Assembly (NCBI GenBank): GCA_018401735.1
Contig: JAGYKI010000016.1
Location: 1 to 64,000 of the forward strand
Length of the DNA: 64,000 nucleotides
Direction: 5' to 3'
Origin: Schleiferiaceae bacterium
GTDB lineage: Bacteria; Bacteroidota; Bacteroidia; Flavobacteriales; Schleiferiaceae
Positions within the stretch are counted from its first letter, which is position 1; each line of letters opens with the position of its first letter. The notes beneath the pieces were generated by a model. The model worked only from the letters and a program-made list of their open reading frames with translations, ran no database searches and was not told the origin of the DNA. A program made the translations under genes and the position numbers. This document shows, one piece after another, positions 43,313 to 52,276 of the stretch.

Positions 43313-43822
43313 TTAATCAATTTTTTGATACACTTGAATGTTGATATTACCTAAAGCCCCACCATTTGTACTACCGAAACCACCAGCAGGAGTAGGAGGA
43401 ATAGCACCAATATCAGGGCTAGTTTGTACAATCTCATAACGCATGGTAGAACCAGAAACCTCAAATATACCCTCACTTACCAATGCAGCAGGAGCACTTT
43501 GATTTACTTCGATGGTGTAAATATTCCCCTCACTTGATTTTGTTTGGGTATAAACTCCAGAAAGCGTCAATTTAGTTCCGTTGGTATCAAATTGCTCCAC
43601 CGTATAACTCATGTTCGTTTCGAAATTAGCATAGATAGAATCTGTTCCAAATAGTGCGACTAAAATTGGAGCTACATTACTGCCAGAGGAAGCCCATTCT
43701 CCTTGAATACCTACTTTTTCTACCACGGGGGGTGTGGTGGTAGTAGCTTCTTCATCTTTACAAGATACAGTGATAAGCGAAATTGCTAAAACCGCAATTG
43801 TCCAGATTTTTAATTTTTTCAT
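43313..43822 (-). CDS. Small lipoprotein, possibly lipocalin-like
   Basis: 169 residues. Lipobox LITVS-Cys is followed by an acidic/Thr/Pro linker (KDEEATTTTPPVV). The mature part has GEWASSG near the start and about seven beta strands (SYTVEQFDTNGTKLTLSGVYTQT; GNIYTIEVNQ), the pattern of lipocalin-like lipoproteins common in Bacteroidota. It is monocistronic, with its own terminator, and divergently spaced from neighbours. No ligand can be assigned. Confidence 0.65.
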   Translation of the reverse strand: MKKLKIWTIAVLAISLITVSCKDEEATTTTPPVVEKVGIQGEWASSGSNVAPILVALFGTDSIYANFETNMSYTVEQFDTNGTKLTLSGVYTQTKSSEGNIYTIEVNQSAPAALVSEGIFEVSGSTMRYEIVQTSPDIGAIPPTPAGGFGSTNGGALGNINIQVYQKID

Positions 43823-43978
43823 AGTAAATGAAATTAAGTGTTGTTGTTACAGTTGTCTAACCAAAAAATTATAGCACTAAGTTACTACTGCAAAATACTC
43901 GCTGACCTCGGCACCATAGTTCACCTATCTTGACAAACAAGCAAACACCTCTGTTAATATACTATTCAATTCTGTTTA

Positions 43979-45415
43979 TCAGACCGTTAAGCTATCATTG
44001 AAGATGGCTGACTTTCCTTTTTTCAAGTCTACTGGAGCGATGGGAATTAGCTCATTATAGATACGCTGGAGGCGTTCACTGCGCTTATGTTCAAACTGAA
44101 TACCCGCTACTGCCTCCTTCATTTCGGCAATTAAATCGGCTGCCTGCCCGCCGTTCTCTATAAAGCGGGCAAGGCTGATATACCAGCTAATGGTTGGTAA
44201 ATAGGAACTGTTGCAACGGTTCGCTTTATCGCGGCTTTCAATTTTATACTGCTTCTCTAAATACAAAAGTCTACCATATTTCTCCTGAATCATCAGCGAA
44301 CGGAAATAGGCAACAAAAAACAAATGCCAACGGCCTCCTAGCACTTCTTTATGATAGGCTTTAAGGAAAGAATCTGCAAAATCTTCTGCATCTTTCACCC
44401 TACCAATGTCTACCATACACTTTATATAGAAGGCAATAAAACCAATCTTATTGTGCAAGCTAGCGCTCTGATGCATCTCTGGAAAGGCTTCTCTTAAAAG
44501 CTTCAAGGCTTGTTCGCTTTTGCCTTGTCGCAAAAGAACCGCCCCTAAATTGGTGAGGTAAAAAAGATAGTCGGCATTTTTATAGCGCAAGCTTAAATAA
44601 CCGTATTGCTCCGCTTCGTCTAAGCTGCTGAAACGACTTAAGAATAGTAAACGATTGGCATAATAGTTCACCAAAATTCGTTTAGAATAATAAAGGCCCT
44701 CTTTAAACTTCTGATCAATGGCGTCGTAAAGGATTTTGAGCTTTTGAAAGCTACCCTTATTAAAATACAACAATGAAAGCCTTATAAAAGCTGAATACTG
44801 ATTCATGCCGTCGATGCGCTCGCTGTACACAATTTTATTGAGGAATTCCTCCCAACCTTCAAAGGATTCGGCGCGATTGCGGTACTGACTAATTATATCA
44901 GCAGTGGCCCTTTGTAGTTTATTAAAAACCTCTTGGGCATTGGCGAAATCATCTCGGTAAACATGCAGATAATCGCCCACTTCCGCAGCCGTTTTCTCGC
45001 GCAGGCGAATGAGCAAAAAATGCTCATAATGCTGAGCGAGTTCGTAAATTTTACGGAAATAAAAGTGAGTAGGCAAACCCTTTTGCAGCCATTTATGGAT
45101 TTCCTTTTCCGTGCGTTTGTCAACTTGATCTAAAAGCACCTTGGCCTCCAGCTGCTGAATGGCCAGCAATTGCTGATCAACATCGGCCTCTTGCAGCCTT
45201 TCCTCCATCCATTTTTTTAGGTTCGAATACTTGCGGCGATCGATGGACTCATCAAAGGCTTTTGGCTTAACGCGATGCTCAATATTATAAATAATAAGGT
45301 CAAATATTTCCTTATTCTCAGTACTTTGAAAATTTGCAACACTGTCTAAGAAATAGACCTCATGGGGAAATAGATTATCTGCGAAAGCACTAAACTTGGT
45401 CAACTTCTGCTTCAT
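43979..45415 (-). CDS. Helical-repeat protein of unknown function
   Basis: 478 residues, no signal peptide, almost entirely alpha-helical with Tyr/Leu-rich paired helices that look like degenerate TPRs (for example FLSRFSSLDEAEQYGYLSLRYKNADYLFYLTNLGAVLLRQ-type segments around residues 255-300). Charged helices dominate the N-terminal third. It is likely a cytoplasmic scaffold or regulator. A TATCTTTA -7-like word sits shortly upstream of the ATG. The gene is monocistronic, and I recognise no named family. Confidence 0.7.
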   Translation of the reverse strand: MKQKLTKFSAFADNLFPHEVYFLDSVANFQSTENKEIFDLIIYNIEHRVKPKAFDESIDRRKYSNLKKWMEERLQEADVDQQLLAIQQLEAKVLLDQVDKRTEKEIHKWLQKGLPTHFYFRKIYELAQHYEHFLLIRLREKTAAEVGDYLHVYRDDFANAQEVFNKLQRATADIISQYRNRAESFEGWEEFLNKIVYSERIDGMNQYSAFIRLSLLYFNKGSFQKLKILYDAIDQKFKEGLYYSKRILVNYYANRLLFLSRFSSLDEAEQYGYLSLRYKNADYLFYLTNLGAVLLRQGKSEQALKLLREAFPEMHQSASLHNKIGFIAFYIKCMVDIGRVKDAEDFADSFLKAYHKEVLGGRWHLFFVAYFRSLMIQEKYGRLLYLEKQYKIESRDKANRCNSSYLPTISWYISLARFIENGGQAADLIAEMKEAVAGIQFEHKRSERLQRIYNELIPIAPVDLKKGKSAIFNDSLTV

Positions 45416-46128
45416 GGGTTAAAGATACTAAGCTCTATTTGATCTGCGATTAGAGCTGGAAAAATTAGCTCCTAAAACCAAGAAGATTTAATGATAGAGA
45501 GTGAGCCCCGAACAGGGTCCAGCATTAATAAATTATTTTGGTTTCGGAAATCACCTTAATCAACGCGGATTAGCACTAAAACCGCCTACGGATCCGTGAA
45601 TCTCTGCTATATCCGAGTTTCAAACATTCATAGCTGAGGCCATTGAAGGCTGCGAGTTATTATCGAGATGTCATCCCTCTGGGACTTCTGCCGAAAGGTA
45701 AATAGATTACGAGATGTTTTTTTTGCTAGTGCACTAGCGCTATCAGGTATCAGACTGGGCTGCTTGGAGATTTTAGACAATCCTATATAGACTTGTTAAT
45801 TGCCCAATTTCTAATTTTGCACATCAACACGAATCCCGAAGGGGTGACATGACTTTTGACAAGATTTTTCAATTTCTATTCGTCGTTGGATTATCTAGAA
45901 TCCGCCTTTGCTTCAACTTGGATTTTGTGTTGCTCTTCGATGCTACCGACAATTCGCCCTTGCCCAGCTCTTTTTAATTAAAAACCAATTACACTTGAAC
46001 TTATCCCACCAAACCCAGCGATAAATCGCAGGGCTATGGAAGCATCGATTTACAATTGAATTCTTTCTCCTACGATAACTTCAGGCTGCGGTTTTTTGGC
46101 TTCGAGGGACGCACATCCTTCATCTAAA
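45416..46128. repeat. 713-bp gene-free region with a REP-like inverted pair
   Basis: No coding frame is convincing. ATGTCATCCCTCTGGGA (from 45668) and, in inverse orientation, TCCCGAAGGGGTGACAT (45834-45850) form an imperfect inverted pair about 170 bp apart. Words of this GTGACATCCC type are repeated in many Bacteroidota genomes between genes. The rest has no structure that I can name. It separates the helical-repeat gene from the acyl-CoA ligase operon. Confidence 0.45.
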
Positions 46129-46163
46129 TACTCACTACTCTGTACTCAGTACTCAGTACTAAT
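46129..46163. repeat. Heptamer tandem repeat overlapping the ligase 3' end
   Basis: Five consecutive 7-base units, TACTCAC-TACTCTG-TACTCAG-TACTCAG-TACTAAT. The right-hand units supply the last codons (Ser-Thr-Glu-Tyr) and stop of the acyl-CoA ligase gene. Its length makes slippage plausible. Confidence 0.7.
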
Positions 46164-47645
46164 TAATTCCCCCAAACCCTTTTTATCAATCTTACCACTA
46201 TCCGTTTGCGGTAGTTTATCGATAAATATAAAGCTCTTGGGAATCTTAAATTTAGCCAAGCCTTTAAGGCAAAACGCTCGTAGTTCATCGGCAGCTATGG
46301 CCGTTTCGCTAACGATAACAGCTTTGCCAACCTCACCCCATTTCTCGTCTTTGACGCCCACCACCGCTACTTCTTTAATTTGGGGATGAGTGGCTAAATA
46401 CTTTTCGATTTCGGCTGGATACACATTTTCGCCACCGGAAATAAACATATTCTTTATGCGATCTACTACGTATAAATAACCTTCCTCATCTTTCCGCAAG
46501 AGGTCGCCCGTTTTAAACCAACCATCCACTAGGCCTTTTTCGGTCGCCTCTAAATTACGCCAATAACCGGGCGTTACCACCGGGCCACGCAGCCACAATT
46601 CGGCCGTTTCATTAATGCCTGCTTCTGAACCATCTTCGCGGACCAATTTACTTTCAATGTAAAAATTTGGAAAGCCAATGGAGCCTCGTTTACGAATGGC
46701 GTCTTCGGCGGGAAGCGAAGTAACGTTGGTACCCACTTCGGTTAATCCATAACCCTGACGAATCATGACACCCTTCGTGGCCCATTTTTCAATTAAAGGA
46801 ATAGGTAAGGCCTCGCCACCAACAATAAAATTGCGGAGTTTAGCTAATTTTACCTTATTAAAATTAGGACTATCCGCCAGCATGCGCACCATGGTAGGCA
46901 CGGCCATAAAAAGGCTAACATCTTCACTTTCTAGTAAATCTAAAACTTCATCGGCCTCAAATTTGGGTAGAACCGTAACCGAAGCCCCGAAGTGTAAAAA
47001 AGGTGTAGTAAGTACATTCCAACCACCCGTATGAAAAGGTGGCATCACCATCAGCGTGTGATCGCTAGCGGTAACATTAAGTCGCAGCGCAGTATTCACA
47101 CTGTTCCACATCATCATTTGATGGCTATAAATAGCCCCTTTGGGAAAGCCGGTCGTGCCTGATGTGTACAATATAAAAATGGGGTCTTCTAATTCTGGCC
47201 CTTCCTTAAGTTCCCCTTCCGCCTCTGTCTCAGCCCACGCATCTACCTTTTGAGTGGAAAAAGTGGGGACTTTAAGCAGCAGGTTCGCCTCCTTTGCTAA
47301 TGCTTTGTATTTATCTTCAACCAAGAATAGTGCAGGCTCGCTGTTTCTCAGTAAGAACTCAATTTCGCGGGCGGCTAAACGCTGATTAAAAGGCACGAGA
47401 ATGAATCCTAGTTTTTGGGCGGCAGCAAAAAGCATAAAATAAGGCAGGCCGAAATCCGCAAGCACCGCTACTCGATCTCCTTTTTTAATATCCTTATAAT
47501 CTTGAAGATGCAAAGCTAATTGCTCGCCCTTGCGGTTTAATTCGGCATAACTAAGACTTTCGCCACTCGACGCATCTTTCACCGCTATTTTATTGGGGCT
47601 GTACACATTCCACTTCGAAAACCAGTCGGTGCTATGCATTTTCAT
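46146..47645 (-). CDS. AMP-forming acyl-CoA synthetase/ligase
   Basis: 499 residues from ATG 47645 (MKMHSTDW); an upstream Met at 47675 lies well inside the symporter gene. Adenylation motifs are present: LYTSGTTGFPKG (P-loop), YGLTEVG, the Asp of WFKTGDLLR and the catalytic Lys in PQTDSGKIDKKGL. It activates a carboxylate as acyl-AMP and then acyl-CoA. It overlaps the symporter gene by 14 bases and is the last gene of the operon, so it likely traps the transported acid. Substrate specificity is not readable. The final codons are part of a heptamer repeat. Confidence 0.9.
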   Translation of the reverse strand: MKMHSTDWFSKWNVYSPNKIAVKDASSGESLSYAELNRKGEQLALHLQDYKDIKKGDRVAVLADFGLPYFMLFAAAQKLGFILVPFNQRLAAREIEFLLRNSEPALFLVEDKYKALAKEANLLLKVPTFSTQKVDAWAETEAEGELKEGPELEDPIFILYTSGTTGFPKGAIYSHQMMMWNSVNTALRLNVTASDHTLMVMPPFHTGGWNVLTTPFLHFGASVTVLPKFEADEVLDLLESEDVSLFMAVPTMVRMLADSPNFNKVKLAKLRNFIVGGEALPIPLIEKWATKGVMIRQGYGLTEVGTNVTSLPAEDAIRKRGSIGFPNFYIESKLVREDGSEAGINETAELWLRGPVVTPGYWRNLEATEKGLVDGWFKTGDLLRKDEEGYLYVVDRIKNMFISGGENVYPAEIEKYLATHPQIKEVAVVGVKDEKWGEVGKAVIVSETAIAADELRAFCLKGLAKFKIPKSFIFIDKLPQTDSGKIDKKGLGELISTEY

Positions 47646-49152
47646 GAGATCTATTCTTAACAAACTGTTGGACAATTAAAGCTAATACTATGGCCGATAA
47701 TATGGCAAAAGTGGCGGGAATAGCGGGGTTTCGAGTTTCCATTTGCATATAAACGCCGATGCGTAAATAGTAGATGGAAAAGTGCACAATCACCGCTCCT
47801 ATCGCCGCTACAAAAGCAGTTAAAGAATGGGCCTTGGGGAAAAATAAGCCAATACAAACGGGAATGCAAGCCGCGGCAAAATAGGCATAAACGCCATTTT
47901 GGGCGAAAATGGCTACACTTAAGTCGGGCTCCACAATTTGCTGATAGGAAAAGAGGAAGGATACACTAGCAAGCGCAACAATTACCCAACGATTAAGACT
48001 TACCTGCTTTTTCATTTCCGCCATGGTTTCTGCTTTTTTCCTCCCGCTCAAAGGCAAGATGATATCCGCTGTAATGGTAGTACTCAAACTTTGGATTAAT
48101 CCCTCCAGAGTAGAAATACCCGCAGAAATCAATCCTAAAACTACCAACAAACCTAAATACACCGGAAACTCGTTTACCACATAAGTGGAAACTACCTCAT
48201 CTACTTTAAGGGCAGTGCCGTTGATTTGTAAAGTGGGAAACTCTAAGCGCGCGTAAAGTCCTACGATTACCACTAAGAAGAAAAACACCTCTACCACAAT
48301 ACCGGTCAATAGGTATTTATTTACATCGCTTTCCTTCTTCAGTAAAAGCGACTTAGTGATGATGTGGGGTTGAAAAATTACGGCAATACCGATAATAATC
48401 TGGCAGAATATAATTTCAAAAAAATCACGAAAAAGCGGACTTTCGGCATTGGTTGCCGCCACTAATTTCGAGTCCACCTGGGCCAATTTATCTATAAAAC
48501 CTTTAACGCCTTCACTAAAATGTTCGTAGCCAGAACCCAATAAAATAAATGCCACAATTAGCATTAAACTAGCCTGAATGGTATTGGTATACACCATAGA
48601 ATTAGCACCACCAAACATCATATAACCAAAAACAAAGACTACAATTCCTACTAAAACATATACCGGATTGGCATCTAAACTTTTGGCGATAACTTGCGTC
48701 AAGCCTACGCAAATTAGGACGATAAAGGTGATTAGTAATAAAGACAGAAAAGCGAAATAGCGTTCCAACGCCACGCTTTTAAAACGTGAGCCCATCCACT
48801 GTGCCATGGTTAATGCCTTGGCGCTATTACCATGTTTACGAAAGCCCTTGGTTAAAAGCACCAGCGACACTAAAGCGGCTATGGGTAAAACTACCGCATA
48901 GGAAATAATAGCAGGCAAGCCAAAATAGGCAATGATGCCCGGATTGATAATAAAAGTAGCGGCACTGGTCATGGAAGCCGCTAAGGCTAAGCCAATGGCA
49001 ATGGGAGAAAAGGCAATACTTCCCAAAGCATAATCGTCCATATTTTTGGTCCGTAAAGCCCCACGAATTACAAAGAAAAGAGTTAGTCCCATAAAGGCCG
49101 CTAACATTATCGCGGTGGCCCAAACCATGCTTGTAGGTGAAGCTTCGGCCAT
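47632..49152 (-). CDS. Sodium:solute symporter (SSS family)
   Basis: 506 residues, about 13 transmembrane helices. Landmarks are the opening YALGSIAFSPIAIGLALAASMTSAATFI, the FGGANSMVYTNTIQASLML segment and GLISAGISTLEGLIQSLSTTITADI, matching SSS transporters with the sodium-site serines. Its neighbours encode an acyl-CoA ligase and acyl-metabolism enzymes, so the solute is probably an organic acid. The gap to the hydrolase gene is 2 bases upstream, and it overlaps the ligase downstream. Confidence 0.9.
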   Translation of the reverse strand: MAEASPTSMVWATAIMLAAFMGLTLFFVIRGALRTKNMDDYALGSIAFSPIAIGLALAASMTSAATFIINPGIIAYFGLPAIISYAVVLPIAALVSLVLLTKGFRKHGNSAKALTMAQWMGSRFKSVALERYFAFLSLLLITFIVLICVGLTQVIAKSLDANPVYVLVGIVVFVFGYMMFGGANSMVYTNTIQASLMLIVAFILLGSGYEHFSEGVKGFIDKLAQVDSKLVAATNAESPLFRDFFEIIFCQIIIGIAVIFQPHIITKSLLLKKESDVNKYLLTGIVVEVFFFLVVIVGLYARLEFPTLQINGTALKVDEVVSTYVVNEFPVYLGLLVVLGLISAGISTLEGLIQSLSTTITADIILPLSGRKKAETMAEMKKQVSLNRWVIVALASVSFLFSYQQIVEPDLSVAIFAQNGVYAYFAAACIPVCIGLFFPKAHSLTAFVAAIGAVIVHFSIYYLRIGVYMQMETRNPAIPATFAILSAIVLALIVQQFVKNRSHENA

Positions 49153-49154
49153 GT

Positions 49155-50201
49155 TTATTTGGTGCTTTGTAAATGCTCGTGTAGCAATTGGGAGAACTCT
49201 GCTGCCTTTTCTACAAAAGGAGTGTGACCAATATTTTCCATCACTACTTCGCTAAAGGAGCTTCCATTCTTGCGAAGCTGTTCTAAAAAATAGCGCGTTT
49301 GCCCAATCATCGGCTGCGGTGGATAAACATCTTCACCGGGATAACCTGGAATAAGTCCAAGCTTTCCTAAAGTACCCATTTCAAAGAGGGAATTATCCGA
49401 TACAATTTGATCATCGCTACCTCTAATCCACAAAAAAGGCAAACTAACTTTAGATTCCATCAATTTTTTAGCTCCTTCTAAAACGTATTTAGGCGAGCTG
49501 GCATTAACCGGCCCGAATTTTCCCGGAGCCACAAAAGGCCAATTGGCGGAACTTTCAAAATCGCCTGGGTAGGCATCTGCTGCTACTCTTTGCGAAAGAA
49601 GGGAATCTAATAATTGCTCTTCGCGCACAGGACGAAAGGGCGGTTTCCAATAAAAGCTATTCATTACCACACGTGGACTAGCTTGAGGATTGTCTTCTGA
49701 TCTATCACCTTCTTTCATGAGGCGGGCAAATTCTTGATTTACCGTGCCACCGCCCGTTCCTGCGAAATCGGCATAGCAAGGTGTGCCATAAATATCTTTA
49801 GTACCACCAAAACCGAAAGGTGAAGCGGGCGCCACTAAAACGGCACTTTTAAAACGCTCAGGCTGCAGCAAAAGTAAATTATAGATAGCCGATCCACCCA
49901 TGGAATGTCCCACTACATGGCATCTTTCAATTTTCAGTTCGTCCAGTAATTCAATAATATCCTCTGCCCATTGTTTACAACCTTGTGTGGCATCCATGGC
50001 TAGGCCTTCCGTGGCACCGTAACCACGAAGATCAACCGCAATTGCATGGTAATCTTGCGAAAGCATTTCCATTTGCTCTTCCCAAAAAACACTACTACTA
50101 GCATTGCCGTGAATAAAGAGAACATGCTCATTCGATTCACTTTTAGTGCTTATAATATTTTGGCTTAAAGTGGGGGTTTTCACCAAGTGCTTCTGCAACA
50201 T
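49155..50201 (-). CDS. Alpha/beta-hydrolase of the acyl-metabolism operon
   Basis: 348 residues, cytoplasmic (no signal peptide). Motifs are FIHGNASSS (oxyanion loop), VVGHSMGG with nucleophile Ser100, an acidic residue in IRGSDDQIV and His in NIGHTPFVE. A ~90-residue insertion after the nucleophile (PFGFGGTKDIYGTPCYADF onward) forms a cap. It may release or cleave an acyl or beta-diketone intermediate. It sits between the KAS III-like and symporter genes with very short gaps. Confidence 0.87.
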   Translation of the reverse strand: MLQKHLVKTPTLSQNIISTKSESNEHVLFIHGNASSSVFWEEQMEMLSQDYHAIAVDLRGYGATEGLAMDATQGCKQWAEDIIELLDELKIERCHVVGHSMGGSAIYNLLLLQPERFKSAVLVAPASPFGFGGTKDIYGTPCYADFAGTGGGTVNQEFARLMKEGDRSEDNPQASPRVVMNSFYWKPPFRPVREEQLLDSLLSQRVAADAYPGDFESSANWPFVAPGKFGPVNASSPKYVLEGAKKLMESKVSLPFLWIRGSDDQIVSDNSLFEMGTLGKLGLIPGYPGEDVYPPQPMIGQTRYFLEQLRKNGSSFSEVVMENIGHTPFVEKAAEFSQLLHEHLQSTK

Positions 50202-50218
50202 ATTGCTGTTATTTTAGA

Positions 50219-51211
50219 TTAATACAAGACCATACTTCCTGCGAAAGCGAGTCCACCACCCGAACCAATAAGAGTAATTAAATCGCCCCTTTGAATTAAG
50301 TTTTCTTCCACAGCCTTATTCAAAGCCATAGGAATAGCGGCCGAACCGGTATAGCCATATTTATGCATAATGTAAATGGCACGCTCGTGCGGAAGGCTAA
50401 GCTTATCGAGCATTTCGTAAATACCGTGGATATTAATTTGGGTCATGAAAAACATCTTCACCTCTGTCACTTCGCGACCGGCACGCTCGGCCATTTCACG
50501 CGCCATGCTGCTCCACATAATGGGGTTTAGCTCTTTGGGGAATTTCTTTACAAACTGTAATTTATGTTCACCACGCGCCACCACTTCTTGGCTAATGGGA
50601 GTATGGGAGGCACCTGCGTAGATGCCCATCCACTGATTGTATTGTCCTTCGGTCATTTGCATAGATGCGATCTGACCTACCCCTGCGTCTTCGGTAGCCG
50701 AAAGTATCACGGCGCCTGCACCATCTGCGAAAAGCGTAACCGTTTTTTTATCGGTGAGATTTAGGTATTTACTCATCGCGTAAGCCCCAATAACCAAAAT
50801 ATGCTGGTACTGCGGATCGGCTTGAATGTATTTAAAAGCCGTATCCATGGCCGATACAAATCCCGCGCAAGCGGTATTGACATCGAAGCTACCCGCCTTC
50901 TCTGCACCCAAACGATCTTGCAGCACGGCCGCCGTAGAGGGTGAAATAAACTCAGGGGTATCGGTGGCGATAATAATTAGGTCGAGCTCTTTGGCGGAAA
51001 CTCCCGCTCTTTCTAGGGCCTGCAGGGCGGCCTTCTCGCAAAGATCCGCTACCGATTCGTTTTCGGCGAGCCATCGGCGCTCATAAATTTGCACGTTTTC
51101 CCGCAGCCAAGTATCCACATCTTCCTGCAGAATCTCATTGAAATAGGAATTGGGCACAACTCGGTCTGGCACCGCTGCTCCCGTGCCCGCTATTCTGGCA
51201 TTTCTCATCAA
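50219..51211 (-). CDS. KAS III-like thiolase-fold protein lacking the catalytic His and Asn
   Basis: 330 residues, FabH fold. The nucleophile is kept: Cys115 in NTACAGF. In place of the HQAN histidine the sequence is MTQIN (Thr257), and in place of the GNTSAAS asparagine it is KYGYTGSAAIP (Tyr287). The C-terminal GSGGGLAFAGSMVLY is normal. Without His and Asn, decarboxylative condensation is unlikely, so it may act as an acyltransferase or cleave carbon-carbon bonds in reverse. His262 nearby could partly substitute. It is 6 bases downstream of the SDR gene, 17 bases before the hydrolase, in the middle of the operon. Confidence 0.85.
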   Translation of the reverse strand: MMRNARIAGTGAAVPDRVVPNSYFNEILQEDVDTWLRENVQIYERRWLAENESVADLCEKAALQALERAGVSAKELDLIIIATDTPEFISPSTAAVLQDRLGAEKAGSFDVNTACAGFVSAMDTAFKYIQADPQYQHILVIGAYAMSKYLNLTDKKTVTLFADGAGAVILSATEDAGVGQIASMQMTEGQYNQWMGIYAGASHTPISQEVVARGEHKLQFVKKFPKELNPIMWSSMAREMAERAGREVTEVKMFFMTQINIHGIYEMLDKLSLPHERAIYIMHKYGYTGSAAIPMALNKAVEENLIQRGDLITLIGSGGGLAFAGSMVLY

Positions 51212-51217
51212 TTCAAA

Positions 51218-51952
51218 TTATATAGTTACGGCGCCGTCTACGCTTAAACAAGTTCCGGAAATAAAAGAAGCTTCATCGGATGCTAAAAACGCGTAGGCAT
51301 TGGCGATATCTTCGGGTTGTCCCAGTCTATTCAGTGGCGCTTTTCCCTTCATCATATCCAAGACCTTTTCGGGCATAGATTTTACCATATCGGTGGCGAT
51401 AAATCCTGGGGCCACCGCATTAACGGTAATACCATATTTGCCAAATTCCTTGGCCCAGGTTTTTGTCATACCAATTACACCCGCTTTGGTGGCCACGTAG
51501 TTCGTCTGGCCGAAATTACCATAAAGCGCCACCACCGAAGAAGTGTTTACAATGCGGCCATAAGCGTTTTCTTTGAAGTGCGCCGCCAAGGCACGCGTGC
51601 AATTAAAAACCCCTTTAAGGTTTACGCTTATCACCTGATCCCACTGCTCATCGGTCATTTTTAAAAGAGTAGCATCGCGGGTAATACCAGCGTTGTTAAT
51701 CAGTATATCGATTTTACCAAAGGCCGCAATCGCTTCTGCCGCAGCCGCATTCACCTCCGCCGAGTTTGCCGTATTTACCTTGTAAAACTTAGCCATGCCA
51801 CCTAACTCCGCTTCGGTGGCTTTCCCTTGTTCTTCATTCATATCCCAAATTACCACTTTAGCCCCTTCCGCAACAAATTTTACGGATGCCGCTTTTCCTA
51901 TTCCAGATGCACCACCGGTAATGATAGCTACTTTATTATCTAGTCTTTTCAT
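51218..51952 (-). CDS. FabG/PhaB-like short-chain dehydrogenase
   Basis: 244 residues, classical SDR: ITGGASGIG (11-19), ILINNAGIT, Ser in NTSSVVA, and YVATK (Tyr-x3-Lys) followed by GVIGMTKTWAKEF. It matches 3-oxoacyl reductases such as FabG or acetoacetyl-CoA reductase. As first gene of the operon it probably interconverts 3-hydroxy and 3-oxo acyl groups of the compound handled by the KAS III-like protein and ligase. It is transcribed divergently from the serine hydrolase gene. Confidence 0.9.
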   Translation of the reverse strand: MKRLDNKVAIITGGASGIGKAASVKFVAEGAKVVIWDMNEEQGKATEAELGGMAKFYKVNTANSAEVNAAAAEAIAAFGKIDILINNAGITRDATLLKMTDEQWDQVISVNLKGVFNCTRALAAHFKENAYGRIVNTSSVVALYGNFGQTNYVATKAGVIGMTKTWAKEFGKYGITVNAVAPGFIATDMVKSMPEKVLDMMKGKAPLNRLGQPEDIANAYAFLASDEASFISGTCLSVDGAVTI

Positions 51953-52276
51953 GTTATCTAATTTGATGCACTAAGTAATCAAATGCATTAGGCAATGAGG
52001 AAGATAATAGAAGACCACTGAGGGCTGACAATTAATTTGGGAAGCGCCACTATGTGATTAATGATTTGATTTTGTGATTATTATCTTCAAAATTAGCTGG
52101 CGGACTTTTTACAAAGAACAAAGGAATTTCTATGAACTTCTTGCGCAGGTGATCTTTTTCCCTATGTTGAAAAAGAGCTATAAACCACTTGCTAATTTTC
52201 TGCGAGAAAAGCCCTAGCATTAAAATTTTTCTGAAATTGCTAAATTCTAAAACGAAATAAAACTAGACTTTAAGCC
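51953..52276. promoter_or_regulatory. Divergent spacer with a direct repeat TGTGATTA
   Basis: 324 bases between the acyl-metabolism operon and the serine-hydrolase gene. TGTGATTA occurs twice, at 52053-52060 and 52073-52080, 20 bp (two helical turns) apart, a plausible regulator site. No gene or RNA structure was seen in the rest. Confidence 0.35.

Noticed and set aside
46096..46389. Plus-strand frame at the end of the ligase gene
   Set aside because: It is a shadow of the ligase C-terminus plus the heptamer repeat; no protein features.
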